NCBI GenBank assembly: GCA_038325105.1
Contig: JBBQIR010000004.1
Span: 1-55,520 of the forward strand
DNA length: 55,520 nucleotides
Direction of reading: 5' to 3'
Origin: WSXY01 sp038325105
GTDB lineage: Bacteria; Actinomycetota; Coriobacteriia; Anaerosomatales; Anaerosomataceae
Shown in pieces: positions 1 to 7,704 of the stretch. Position numbers and translations under genes: made by a program. The notes under the pieces were generated by a model, which searched no databases, was not told where the DNA came from, and was given only the letters and a program-made list of their open reading frames with translations. How positions within the stretch are numbered: the first letter of the stretch is position 1; every line of letters begins with the position of its first letter.

Positions 1-908
1 ATGAGAAGGACAGCGCCCTCCCATCTGTCCAGGATTGAACCGCGCTGCAGTATCGGGAGCAGTAGTACCGCGCTTCCGAGGAGGACTGCCAGGTCGAGGA
101 GGCGGAGCCCCTCAATGTCGAACGGACGAATCAGAGCCGCCACTCCAAGCACAGCGAGTATGTTGAAGATGTTGGACCCGATGACGTTTCCGAAGGCCAC
201 ATCCGCCTCTCCGCGAAGCGTAGCGGTGACTGACGTCGCGAGTTCGGGGAGGCTCGTCCCGATTGCGAAGACTGTCAGCCCGATGACGACGTGACTCATA
301 CCAAACGCCGTTGCGACAAACGTGGCCCCTTTGAGTAGCAGGCTCGCGCCGGCCAACAACGCGGCAAGGCCGGCCGTGAGAAGCGCCGCGTCCTTCCAAA
401 GCGGGCGGACAGGCTCGGAGAGCACAGCCTCGAACGCCGCGTCGACCGGCTTGTTCTCGCCGCGCTTGGCAATCGCGTATGAGAAGACGGTGTAGGCCAC
501 CGCGCCGATGACCAGCACGAGACCCTCCGCGCGGCCAAGACCCCCATCCAGCAGCATCGCGCACAGAAGCACGGTGACGGCGATCATCAGCGGGACCTCG
601 CGCCGAATCAACTCCGAGCGGACATGCATAGGCTTCACCAGGGCCGCTACTCCAAGCACAAGGGCGATGTTGCTGATGTTGGAGCCCACAACGTTGCCCA
701 GGGCCAGGCCGCTGTTTCCGCTCCGTGCCGCCTCAATGCTGAGGACGAGCTCAGGGCTGCCCGTTCCCATGGCCACGACGGTCAAGCCGATCACGAGTGC
801 AGTGACGCCCAGCCGGAGGGCCACGCCGGTACCCCCGCGAACCAGACCCTCGGCACCGGCCACCAGGAGCACAAGACCGCTCAGTATGTAGGCGGAGTTC
901 AGTAGCAT
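1..908 (-). CDS. Calcium/sodium antiporter, CaCA family (YrbG-like), C-terminus cut by window edge
   Basis: The minus strand is open from an ATG at 908 to the left edge, giving 302 residues without a stop. The product is a multi-spanning membrane protein with the two alpha repeats of the Ca2+/cation antiporter family: GTGSPELVLS plus GNVVGSNISNIALVLG in the first half, and AIGTSLPELATSVTA plus GNVIGSNIFNILAVLG in the second. These repeats line the ion site and carry the key Glu and Asn residues. The two halves are joined by a hydrophilic loop with acidic residues. Full-length relatives have about 310-360 residues, so only the last helix or less is missing. The likely role is Ca2+ extrusion driven by Na+ or H+; the ion pair cannot be read from sequence. 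Confidence 0.9.
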   Translation of the reverse strand, partial: MLLNSAYILSGLVLLVAGAEGLVRGGTGVALRLGVTALVIGLTVVAMGTGSPELVLSIEAARSGNSGLALGNVVGSNISNIALVLGVAALVKPMHVRSELIRREVPLMIAVTVLLCAMLLDGGLGRAEGLVLVIGAVAYTVFSYAIAKRGENKPVDAAFEAVLSEPVRPLWKDAALLTAGLAALLAGASLLLKGATFVATAFGMSHVVIGLTVFAIGTSLPELATSVTATLRGEADVAFGNVIGSNIFNILAVLGVAALIRPFDIEGLRLLDLAVLLGSAVLLLPILQRGSILDRWEGAVLL

Positions 909-951
909 GGACTCATCATCGCACGAAGACTCCCGGACTTGACCCGGTTCT

Positions 952-1803
952 TCAGGAGCGAGGCCACACGGCGGTTCCCCAGATCGTGCCCGCGTGGGTC
1001 GCTATCACCGAGCCGGCCTCGTACATCACGAGTTCATCAACATCCCAACGGCCCCGGATCGCCTCGGCGAGGGTCTGGGCCCTCTCGGGCGCAAGCGCGT
1101 GGCCGACGGCGAACCTGCCCCCGGTGGCACCACCCATGTGCTGAGAGAGCCAGCCAAGCATCGAGTTGAGGGATGCCCCGTTGCCGCGGTTCCCCCTGAC
1201 AGGCACGAACGCACCGGCGGCGTTGACCGCGACCGTCACCTTCAGGTTCAGGATCGACCCGAGGCGCGATGCCGCCGCACTGATTCGGCCGCTGCGTTGC
1301 AATCGCTCCAGCGAGTCGAGGGTCACGACCATCTTCACCTTCTCACGCAGCGATTCGAGGCGCTTCAGGGTCTCGGCCACGCCGAGTCCCTCGCGCGCTG
1401 CCGCGACAGCGTCGATCACCTGCCAGCCAAGGCCCCACGACAGGTTGCGTGAGTCGAACACGTGCACCCTGTCCGGGAACTGCCGTGCGGCGAGTTCGGC
1501 CGTCTCGCAGGTGCCGGATATCCGTGAAGAGACGTGGAGCGCAATCACGGAATCGGCTGATTCAAGGGCACTCCCGTAGGCATCCACGAGCGCTCCGACA
1601 CTCGGCTGAGACGTTGTTGCCGCCGACGGTGTCGCGTTGATGCGCCGGAAGAGCTCCTCCTGAGTGAGGACGCCGTCGGCGAACGTCTCGTCGCCGATCG
1701 TGACGACGAGCGGGGCGACCTGCACGCCGAGTTCCTCTGTGCGGGAAGGTCCAAGGTCGGCCGCGCTGTCGGTTACGACGGCGAATCGGGGCCGTGTGCT
1801 CAT
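952..1803 (-). CDS. DegV family fatty-acid-binding protein
   Basis: This 283-residue protein has the DegV pattern: an N-terminal VVTDSAADL strand, LTQEELFRRI and TSQPSVGALVDAY in the first half, the HVSSRISGTCETAELAA helix, and VTLDSLERLQRSGRIS in the second lobe. DegV (FakB-like) proteins hold a fatty acid, and in Firmicutes they present it to the kinase FakA. No FakA-like kinase is visible in this window. The ATG overlaps the stop of the upstream DUF1295 gene by 4 bases, so the two are probably translated together. Family membership is clear; the bound lipid and partner are unknown. Confidence 0.9.
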   Translation of the reverse strand: MSTRPRFAVVTDSAADLGPSRTEELGVQVAPLVVTIGDETFADGVLTQEELFRRINATPSAATTSQPSVGALVDAYGSALESADSVIALHVSSRISGTCETAELAARQFPDRVHVFDSRNLSWGLGWQVIDAVAAAREGLGVAETLKRLESLREKVKMVVTLDSLERLQRSGRISAAASRLGSILNLKVTVAVNAAGAFVPVRGNRGNGASLNSMLGWLSQHMGGATGGRFAVGHALAPERAQTLAEAIRGRWDVDELVMYEAGSVIATHAGTIWGTAVWPRS

Positions 1804-2693
1804 CTGGCGCCGCCTTCGTTCCGTCTCCGGGGCGGCAGCGGGACGAGAACCGAGGTCCCGGACTTGTATGTCTCGTAGTCTTCCAGTCCGCCCCAGGTCT
1901 CGTCGGCGTACTTCTCAAGCAGCGGGACACCACTGACGCGTGTGATCAGGAGAAAGACGGAGACAGGGGAGATGAGCGTGATCCACTGCCACCCCTGGAG
2001 AGCCGGGAACGCGATGAGCGCCACGCCGACCCACAGGGTGATCTCGCCGAAGTAGTTGGGGTGCCGTGACCATGACCATAGTCCCGTGTGGATGAAGCGG
2101 CCCTTGTTCGCGGGGTCGGCGCGAAAGCGGTTCTTCTGGAGGTCGGCGGTCGCCTCGATGGCGAATCCTGCGAGCCAGACGAAGAGGCCGACCACGGCGA
2201 AGGCATCGAGTTCAACTCGGTTGGCCGAGGCGATCGCAGCGAAAGCGGCGCCCGCTGTGAGCGTGATCCACAGTCCCTGAATCGTCCACACATTGAGGAA
2301 CCGGACGAAGGACGGCTTGATGTCGTCAAACCGCCCGTCCTTGCCGGCCTTTCTAACTCGTCGGAACAAGAACATGCCGAGCCGGGCGGCCCACACCACC
2401 ACCAGCGCGAGGAGGAGGAGCGAACGGGCGTCGAGCGGTGTGCTGAGGGCTGCGGTCAGCAAAGCCACCGAGATATACGTGAGGCTGCCGGTCAGGTCGA
2501 AGAAGCGCTCGCTCTGCGTGCGGTAGGCGGGTATGAAGGCGATCCACTGGATCAGGAACGCAAGCCCGACAGCCAGTGCGAAGAGCGGGATACCGCCGAA
2601 GGTGGTTCCCCCCTGCGATCCGGACCAGGCGATTCCGACGGCTAGCAGAGCTACCACCGGGGTGGTGATGAGCGCGGCGCGGTCTGCTTTCAC
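1800..2693 (-). CDS. DUF1295 / steroid 5-alpha-reductase-like membrane protein
   Basis: This integral membrane protein of 297 residues ends in the signature of DUF1295 and related isoprenylcysteine methyltransferase/steroid reductase folds: a SRHPNYFGE motif followed by a hydrophobic stretch and LEKYADETWGGLEDYETYK. About seven membrane segments are evident. I place the start at GTG 2693, which has AGGAAGGG about nine bases upstream. An in-frame ATG at 2732 lacks a ribosome site and would add 13 residues. The gene ends inside the DegV start codon region (ATGA overlap) and is transcribed away from the MarR-heliorhodopsin pair across a palindrome. The substrate is unknown; relatives act on lipids or isoprenoid-like substrates. 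Confidence 0.85.
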   Translation of the reverse strand: MKADRAALITTPVVALLAVGIAWSGSQGGTTFGGIPLFALAVGLAFLIQWIAFIPAYRTQSERFFDLTGSLTYISVALLTAALSTPLDARSLLLLALVVVWAARLGMFLFRRVRKAGKDGRFDDIKPSFVRFLNVWTIQGLWITLTAGAAFAAIASANRVELDAFAVVGLFVWLAGFAIEATADLQKNRFRADPANKGRFIHTGLWSWSRHPNYFGEITLWVGVALIAFPALQGWQWITLISPVSVFLLITRVSGVPLLEKYADETWGGLEDYETYKSGTSVLVPLPPRRRNEGGAR

Positions 2694-2750
2694 GGGACCA
2701 GCCCTTCCTGTCTTGCAGGAGATGGTAGGCACATTGTGGCGCCTGTTAGG

Positions 2751-2773
2751 AATATCTCCACCGTGGAGATATT
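2751..2773. promoter_or_regulatory. Perfect inverted repeat, likely MarR operator
   Basis: AATATCTCCA, a 3-base spacer (CCG) and TGGAGATATT form a perfect 10+10 dyad. It lies 8 bases before the ATG of the MarR gene and 58 bases before the start of the divergent DUF1295 gene. MarR dimers typically bind dyads of this size in their own promoter region, so autoregulation is the natural reading. The right arm also contains the GGAGAT that serves as the marR ribosome site. Binding itself is inferred. Confidence 0.7.
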
Positions 2774-2780
2774 ATTAACC

Positions 2781-3296
2781 ATGAGCATGAATACCAGCAT
2801 ACAGACCGGAGCGGAGGCGTCGCTCAGCCCTTGTGGCGGTGACGCCGTCAGAGCCCGACGAGACGAGATCGTTCGCCTGCTTTGCGCGTACACGGGCGAG
2901 TCGCTCCGCGGTACCGAGCAGTGGGCGGCAGCGCACCGCATCAGTGGCACGGACGTCCGTGCCATGGGCCTGCTTGGCGAGGCGAATCGAGCCGGTGTGC
3001 TCATGACTGCGGGGCAACTGGGTCACGCGCTTGGATTGAGCTCGCCTGCGACATCGGCCCTGATCGCCCGGCTGGAGAGAGGCGGACATGTCACGCGCAG
3101 CCGCGACCCTGAGGACCGGCGACGAGTCCTGCTGTCCGCCTCGCCGTCGGCGCAGCGGGGTTCGGTCGAGTACTTCAAGCCAATGGGGGATGCGGTCAGT
3201 GCCGCACTCGCCGGTTGCGATGAAACCGAGGCGGCCGCAATCGCCGCGTTCCTGGGGCGTCTCGTGAGAAACACGCACGCTGCATCACTCAGGTAG
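2781..3296 (+). CDS. MarR-family transcriptional regulator
   Basis: This is a 171-residue winged-helix regulator. The core reads LTAGQLGHALGLSSPATSAL-type sequence (recognition helix near residues 80-95) followed by the wing, with the MarR signature SRDPEDRRRVLL. I chose ATG 2781, which has GGAGAT ten bases upstream; an upstream in-frame GTG at 2736 would place the palindrome at 2751-2773 inside the coding region and has no ribosome site. The heliorhodopsin follows after 53 bases on the same strand, so the regulator probably controls it, itself and perhaps the divergent DUF1295-DegV pair. The inducer is unknown. Confidence 0.88.
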   Translation: MSMNTSIQTGAEASLSPCGGDAVRARRDEIVRLLCAYTGESLRGTEQWAAAHRISGTDVRAMGLLGEANRAGVLMTAGQLGHALGLSSPATSALIARLERGGHVTRSRDPEDRRRVLLSASPSAQRGSVEYFKPMGDAVSAALAGCDETEAAAIAAFLGRLVRNTHAASLR

Positions 3297-3299
3297 CAG

Positions 3300-3317
3300 A
3301 GGGCGCTTCGGCGCCCT
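3300..3317 (+). promoter_or_regulatory. Intercistronic hairpin between marR and heliorhodopsin
   Basis: AGGGCGC-TTCG-GCGCCCT is a perfect 7-bp stem closed by a very stable TTCG tetraloop, directly after the MarR stop codon. No T-run follows, so it does not look like a full intrinsic terminator. It could stop part of the transcripts or protect an RNA end, separating the expression level of the regulator from that of the heliorhodopsin. Confidence 0.5.
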
Positions 3318-3349
3318 GTCGGGACCTACAAACGGAGGAGGGGATTCGG

Positions 3350-4111
3350 ATGGCAGAGGTCGAACCCAGGTTCAAGCGTTTAAGGCTCTACAACATCGTG
3401 ATGGGATTCTTGCATCTGGCGCAGGGAGCAGCGATCGTCGCTGTCTCCCAGTCGTACGCGGTGGCAGTGACCGCACAGTGGATGAACACCCGGCCCGGGC
3501 CCGGCGTGTTCAGCCAGGCGCAGCCCTACTTCAGTTACGAGTTGGGCTATGCGGTTGCGCTCTTCCTGTTCTTCTCGGCAGCAGCGCACTTCGTCATCGC
3601 CGGACCTGCATTCAAGCGCTACGTCGAGGGCCTGAAACAGAACCGCAACTACTACCGCTGGATCGAGTACGCGTTCAGCTCCTCGCTGATGGTGGTACTC
3701 ATTTCCGGACTCGTCGGTATCACCGATATCGCGGCGCTCGTTGCGATCTTCGGTGTGAACGCGTCGATGATCCTGTTCGGTCTGCTGATGGAGAAGTACG
3801 AGCAGCCTGGCAAGCCCGACTGGACGGCGTTCATCTTCGGCTGCATCGCTGGTATCGTGCCGTGGATCGCGATCGCCGCCTACCTGTGGGGTCCCGGTGC
3901 GAGTGACCTCACGCCCAGCTTCGTCTACTGGATCTTCGCGTCGATGTTCGTGTTCTTCAACAGCTTCGCGATCAACCAGATTCTCCAGTACAAGCAGGTC
4001 GGGAAGTGGAAGGACTACGTCTACGGCGAGGCGGCGTATGTCTTCCTCAGCCTCACGGCGAAGTCGCTGCTCGCATGGCTTGTCTTCGCAAACGTGCTCA
4101 TCCCGAGCTAA
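3350..4111 (+). CDS. Heliorhodopsin
   Basis: This 253-residue seven-helix membrane protein matches heliorhodopsin, the retinal-binding family whose N-terminus faces the cytoplasm. The third helix has RWIEYAFSSSLM with the counterion candidate Glu106. The last helix has LSLTAKSLLAW with the Schiff-base lysine Lys238. His22 (helix 1) and His80 (helix 2) correspond to the conserved histidine pair, and Ser234 sits four residues before the lysine. The segment NQILQYKQVGKWKDYVYGE before helix 7 is also typical. ATG 3350 follows a GGAGG-type site. No carotenoid cleavage or retinal synthesis gene is in the window, so retinal may come from elsewhere in the genome or outside. The function of the family is not settled (photosensor, enzyme regulator or, in viruses, transport). 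Confidence 0.95.
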   Translation: MAEVEPRFKRLRLYNIVMGFLHLAQGAAIVAVSQSYAVAVTAQWMNTRPGPGVFSQAQPYFSYELGYAVALFLFFSAAAHFVIAGPAFKRYVEGLKQNRNYYRWIEYAFSSSLMVVLISGLVGITDIAALVAIFGVNASMILFGLLMEKYEQPGKPDWTAFIFGCIAGIVPWIAIAAYLWGPGASDLTPSFVYWIFASMFVFFNSFAINQILQYKQVGKWKDYVYGEAAYVFLSLTAKSLLAWLVFANVLIPS

Positions 4112-4134
4112 CAGAACCAGAGACCCGAGTCGCG

Positions 4135-4168
4135 AAAGGGGGCCCCGCCACGCGGCGAGGCCCCCTTT
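4135..4168 (+). terminator. Rho-independent terminator after heliorhodopsin
   Basis: AAAGGGGGCCCCGCC, loop ACGC and GGCGAGGCCCCCTTT form a 15-bp stem with one C-A mismatch, ending in TTT. It begins 23 bases after the heliorhodopsin stop and closes the MarR-heliorhodopsin transcript before the toxin-antitoxin remnant. Confidence 0.8.
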
Positions 4169-4218
4169 GTGTCGACGGACGGCCGACGTCGCGGCTTGAC
4201 GGTCTCCAAAGTCAGATG

Positions 4219-4237
4219 GTATACACGGAGTATACAC
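4219..4237. promoter_or_regulatory. Repeated GTATACAC element upstream of the antitoxin gene
   Basis: GTATACAC occurs twice, at 4219-4226 and 4230-4237, 11 bases apart (about one helical turn). Since GTATAC is itself palindromic, the element is also a dyad. It lies 17 bases before the AbrB-type antitoxin start, where autoregulating toxin-antitoxin complexes normally bind. A TATACA core may double as a -10 box. Confidence 0.55.
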
Positions 4238-4254
4238 ATCTTCAGGGGGCGACA

Positions 4255-4530
4255 ATGGTCAAGGCGCGCAGAGTTGGCAATAGCGTTACGGTCACCATTC
4301 CGAAGGATGTCGTCGTCGAGATGGGCATCACTGAGGACATGGACATGAACATCTTCATTCGCGAGGGCACTGTGGTGATGGAGCCTGCAGTCTCGCGCTG
4401 GGACCGACTTGTTGATCGCGTTCGCGAGGATGCCGCTGCCAGGGGACTGACCGAGGCGGATGTGAATCAGGCTGTCGCGGAGATTCGCTACGACCGCGGC
4501 GGCGGGAAGCGCACGCAGGGCGACGGCTGA
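4255..4530 (+). CDS. AbrB/MazE-type antitoxin (swapped-hairpin DNA-binding)
   Basis: This 91-residue protein starts MVKARRVGNSVTVTIPKDVV, the classic AbrB/SpoVT-like swapped-hairpin fold of antitoxins that bind promoter DNA as dimers. The C-terminal half (from about residue 45) is helical and acidic, WDRLVDRVREDAAARGLTEADV, as expected for a toxin-neutralising tail. ATG 4255 follows AGGGGG. A PIN-domain gene begins 2 bases after its stop, which is the usual antitoxin-toxin order. The repeated GTATACAC element upstream fits autoregulation. Confidence 0.8.
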   Translation: MVKARRVGNSVTVTIPKDVVVEMGITEDMDMNIFIREGTVVMEPAVSRWDRLVDRVREDAAARGLTEADVNQAVAEIRYDRGGGKRTQGDG

Positions 4531-4532
4531 TC

Positions 4533-4826
4533 GTGAGCCGTCTTCGTCTCTTTCTGGACACCAACGTGCTCGTCTCCGCGGTGCTCTTTGGGGGTGTGCC
4601 CGGGCGTCTCGTTGATGCCGCACGTGAGGGTCGCATCGACGGCATCGTGTCACTGCACGTGCTCGCGGAGTTCGTCGACGTTCTCACGCGTCCGCGTTTC
4701 GGGTTTGATGAGGTGTCGGCGACTGTGCTCGCCGAGGAGATCGCGTCGTTCACCGAGGTGATTCCGCTGATGCTCGCGATTACACCGGCCGAGGCCGTTC
4801 ATTTGGTCGAGCATCAGGGCTACTAG
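4533..4826 (+). CDS. Truncated PIN-domain toxin (VapC-like, COG1569 type)
   Basis: The 97-residue product begins LRLFLDTNVLVSAVLFGG, the first PIN-domain strand with its catalytic Asp, followed by LHVLAEFVDVLTRPRF with the conserved Glu. PIN toxins of this type are about 135-140 residues and carry further acidic residues in a CRDPDD-like segment and a final VTGD-like strand. Here the frame stops after EAVHLVEHQGY, so the C-terminal third of the nuclease site is absent. The toxin is probably inactive, and the locus looks like a decaying VapBC-type module. The next gene has lost its beginning, so this boundary appears rearranged. Confidence 0.7.
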   Translation: MSRLRLFLDTNVLVSAVLFGGVPGRLVDAAREGRIDGIVSLHVLAEFVDVLTRPRFGFDEVSATVLAEEIASFTEVIPLMLAITPAEAVHLVEHQGY

Positions 4827-4870
4827 ACGTGCGGCCGCAGATAGTAGGTCGCCGCGTTGCTCCCTCGGTG

Positions 4871-4901
4871 CACATATTTACCACGCGGTGGGAAATATGT
4901 G
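4871..4901. repeat. Long near-perfect inverted repeat at the truncated ATPase start
   Basis: CACATATTTACCAC (4871-4884), GCG, and GTGGGAAATATGTG (4888-4901) form 14-bp arms with one mismatch. The right arm contains the GTG and ATG that could start the following frame. It may be an operator that survived a deletion, or a product of the rearrangement itself. Confidence 0.6.
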
Positions 4902-6006
4902 CTGGCTACCGGATCCCGTCATCATCGATGAGGTCCAGCGTGCACCGGAAATCTTCCTGCCAATCAAGTTGAGCGTGGATCAGGACCGGCGACCCGGGCG
5001 TTTCACGCTCACCGGCTCGGCAGATGTGCTTCTGCTGCCGCGGGTGGCCGACACACTCGCGGGCCGCATGCGCATCGTGAGGCTCATGCCACTCTCGCAA
5101 GGCGAGATTGACGGAGTGCAGGGCCGCTTCGTCGAGACGCTGTTCGCTCAGGAGCCCGTCCCTCACTTCGAAAGTAGCCAGTCGCGCCGCGATATCGGCG
5201 AGCGGATCGTGCGAGGAGGGTTCCCTGAAGCAGTGGGTCTTCCCTCGGGTCCGCGCGGAGGGTGGATGCGCGACTACGCCATGACGTTGCTCGAGCGCGA
5301 CATACGCGACGTTGGCTCCGTGAGCGACAGTACCGCACTGGCGCGCCTGCTGCGCATCCTTGCTGCCCGCAGTGGCACCGTGCTTAACGTGTCGGATTTA
5401 TCGCGGGCCACTGGTATCGCACGCGCCACCATGGACCGCTATCTGGCGCTCTTCGCGCGCACGTTCGCGGTGCGCCTGGTACCCGCGTGGGCGGGCGACG
5501 TGAGTAGGCGACTCGTGCGCTCGCCGAAGCTGCTCTTCGTGGACAGCGGGCTGGCGTCCAATCTGACTGGCCTCGATGCCGAGCGGCTCGTGGAGGAACC
5601 GAACAACATGGGACCGCTGCTCGAGACGTTCGTCGGTGGTGAGCTCATCAAGCTGCTTGCGACGCGTGAAGATCAGATCGAGCTCATGCACCACCGGGAT
5701 AGCTATGGCAACGAGGTCGACTGGGTGCTTGAGGACAGCCGCGGGCGCCTTGTGGGCATCGAGGTCAAGGCCACCTCATCGCCATCCGACCGCGACTTCA
5801 AGGGACTTCGGGCGTTCGCAGCAGCGGTTGGCGCACGTTTCCACCGAGGCGTGCTTCTGCACACCGGCACGACTGCGGCGCCGATGGGCAACGGGATGTG
5901 GGCGTTGCCGGTCGATGCGCTGTGGCGCTTGGGGGAGGGGCGGCGTTCCTTACCGTCGTCCGTGGTGCCGTCCTCGGCCGCTCATCATGACCCACAGCAG
6001 CGGTAG
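4888..6006 (+). CDS. DUF4143-family AAA ATPase lacking its Walker A region (probable decaying gene)
   Basis: The 372-residue frame begins almost directly at the Walker B strand, PVIIDEVQRAPEIF, followed by sensor 1 (RFTLTGSADVLLLP) and LAGRMRIVRLMPLSQGE. The DUF4143 part follows: GGFPEAVGL, YAMTLLERDIRDV, a helix-turn-helix-like LSRATGIARATMDRY, LFVDSGLASNL, and the nuclease-like EVDWVLED with IEVKATSS near the end. Intact relatives carry about 80 more N-terminal residues with the P-loop. Without it ATP binding should fail, though the C-terminal restriction-like fold could persist. GTG 4888 and ATG 4897 are possible starts, both in an inverted repeat. The last 57 bases overlap the convergent UbiB-like gene. 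Confidence 0.7.
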   Translation: MGNMCWLPDPVIIDEVQRAPEIFLPIKLSVDQDRRPGRFTLTGSADVLLLPRVADTLAGRMRIVRLMPLSQGEIDGVQGRFVETLFAQEPVPHFESSQSRRDIGERIVRGGFPEAVGLPSGPRGGWMRDYAMTLLERDIRDVGSVSDSTALARLLRILAARSGTVLNVSDLSRATGIARATMDRYLALFARTFAVRLVPAWAGDVSRRLVRSPKLLFVDSGLASNLTGLDAERLVEEPNNMGPLLETFVGGELIKLLATREDQIELMHHRDSYGNEVDWVLEDSRGRLVGIEVKATSSPSDRDFKGLRAFAAAVGARFHRGVLLHTGTTAAPMGNGMWALPVDALWRLGEGRRSLPSSVVPSSAAHHDPQQR

Positions 6007-7653
6007 TGCCGAGGCGCCCATCATGAGCTTGCCAAACCCGGGGTCGCTGCCGTAGAGGATCGCGCCGGCGATCAGCAGTGCGGCGAAGACCAGCCCGCCG
6101 GTGATCTTCCCGACCGTGCGCTCCAGGCGGCGGATGCGCAGGTCAAGCATGGGAGTTTGCACGCTGAACTCGCCGCGCTCCATCTGCGCGAGCACCCGGT
6201 CCGCGCGTCCCGGGAGGCCGATCGCGGTCTGGAAGATCTTCGTTCCCTCGGACAGGATCGTCTGGAAGGTGCCACCCATGCCGTCGTCTTCATCCGAGAT
6301 GAGCTTGGTCGCATACGGTGCGATCGAGCCCCACAGGTTGAACTCCGGGTCGAGGCCGGTGCACATCCCCGAGAGGATCGCGATCGAGCGCCCCAGCAGC
6401 AGCAGGTTCTCCGGCAGTTGGAAGGGGAAGTTGAGCATGAGTTCACGGAACTGCAGGCCGAAGTTCATCATCTCGGCGTGGTCGATCTCGCGGAGCTCGC
6501 TCATGCTCATGCCGCCGAAGCGGTCGAAGAGCTGCATGCTTGCCCGCTCGATAAGGTTGATGTCGGCGCTCGGGAGGAGCACGTCGAGGGTCTTGAAGCT
6601 CTTGACCAGACGCGCGCCGTCTTGCGTTCCGACGGCCATAACTGCCTCGCGCAGGCCCGCGCGAAGGTTCTCGGGCACGCGGCCCACCATGCCGAAGTCG
6701 ATGAAGGTGAGCTTCCAGTTGCGGTTGCCGGCCTCGTCGGTGCCCTCAAGCGGCGTCACGAACAGGTTGCCGGGGTGCGGATCGGCGTGGAAGAAGCCGT
6801 CTTCGAAGATCTGCTTGAAGTACGTGTCCGAGAGCAGCTTCGCGACCTGAGAGCGGTCGATGCCGACTTCGGTGATGGCGTCGTAGTCGCCCAGCTTGAT
6901 CGCCGAGACGTCCTCGAGCGTGAGAACGCGACGCGTCGTGAGTTCCCAGAGGACTCTCGGAACGTGAATGCGCGGGTTGTCGGCGAAGTTGCTGGCGAAG
7001 GTCTCGGCGTTGCTGCCCTCGGCAAGGTAGTCGATCTCCGCGCGTGTGGTGGTGGCGAACTCATCGAGGAGCGCGCCCACGTCGGCACGGTCGCTGATCG
7101 GCTTGTAGCGCTGGAGCCAGCCGCCCACGCGGCGCAGGGCCGAGAGATCGACCTCGACGAGGGCCTCGATGTGGGGTCGCTGGACCTTGACCACCACGTC
7201 GGTGAAGCCTTGCTCGGCGGCGTCGGCCTCGCACAGGCGCGCGCGGTGCACCTGTCCCAGCGACGCTGCGGCAAGCGCGGTCTCCTCGAACGACGTATAG
7301 CGCTCCGAGAGCGGCTGCCCAAGTTCGGCTTCGGCTTGTACGCGGATGGCCTCGAAGCTCTCGGCGGGGACTTCATCCTGGAGGCCGGCGAGCTCGTCGG
7401 TGATTTCGGGCGGCAGCACATCAAGCCGTGCCGAGAGGAACTGGCCGACTTTGATCATGAGCCCGCCCATGCGGATAGCGAGCGCGCGGAAGCGCACCGC
7501 CGTGAGGCGGTTGCGCTCCGAGCGGTTGCGGCGTGCCCGGCCGCCCAGGCCGATGCGCGGCGCAACGATCTCCCAGAAGATGAAGCCGAGGGTGACCCGG
7601 CCAAAGAAGAACACGATGCGCCAGTAGCGAGCGCGCAGTTGTGACGCTTTCAT
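5950..7653 (-). CDS. ABC1/AarF/UbiB family atypical kinase
   Basis: This 567-residue protein has the UbiB-family marks: the KxGQ motif in GGLMIKVGQFLSARLDVLP, the alanine-rich loop ALAAASLGQVHRA replacing the usual glycine-rich loop, the catalytic HADPHPGNLF and the metal-binding FIDFGMVGRVP. Two hydrophobic helices close the C-terminus (about residues 520-560), anchoring it to the membrane. ATG 7653 has GGAGG just upstream; an ATG 24 bases earlier does not. Members support quinone biosynthesis or lipid homeostasis by a poorly defined ATPase activity. In a menaquinone-making organism, a role in quinone or isoprenoid-lipid handling is likely but unproven. Confidence 0.9.
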   Translation of the reverse strand: MKASQLRARYWRIVFFFGRVTLGFIFWEIVAPRIGLGGRARRNRSERNRLTAVRFRALAIRMGGLMIKVGQFLSARLDVLPPEITDELAGLQDEVPAESFEAIRVQAEAELGQPLSERYTSFEETALAAASLGQVHRARLCEADAAEQGFTDVVVKVQRPHIEALVEVDLSALRRVGGWLQRYKPISDRADVGALLDEFATTTRAEIDYLAEGSNAETFASNFADNPRIHVPRVLWELTTRRVLTLEDVSAIKLGDYDAITEVGIDRSQVAKLLSDTYFKQIFEDGFFHADPHPGNLFVTPLEGTDEAGNRNWKLTFIDFGMVGRVPENLRAGLREAVMAVGTQDGARLVKSFKTLDVLLPSADINLIERASMQLFDRFGGMSMSELREIDHAEMMNFGLQFRELMLNFPFQLPENLLLLGRSIAILSGMCTGLDPEFNLWGSIAPYATKLISDEDDGMGGTFQTILSEGTKIFQTAIGLPGRADRVLAQMERGEFSVQTPMLDLRIRRLERTVGKITGGLVFAALLIAGAILYGSDPGFGKLMMGASALPLLWVMMSGRGRHHGRR

Positions 7654-7704
7654 GAAGCCTCCGGTTGCGTTGCGCATGACGACCCGTGCGGTCGTTGTCC
7701 TAGC

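Noticed and set aside
3350..4111. Search around the heliorhodopsin for carotenoid synthesis, carotenoid cleavage or proton-pumping rhodopsin genes
   Set aside because: None were found anywhere in the window, so no retinal pathway is claimed.
6157..7644. A 495-residue open frame opposite the UbiB-like gene
   Set aside because: The opposite strand has all kinase motifs. The antisense product is low in hydrophobic order and shows no motif.
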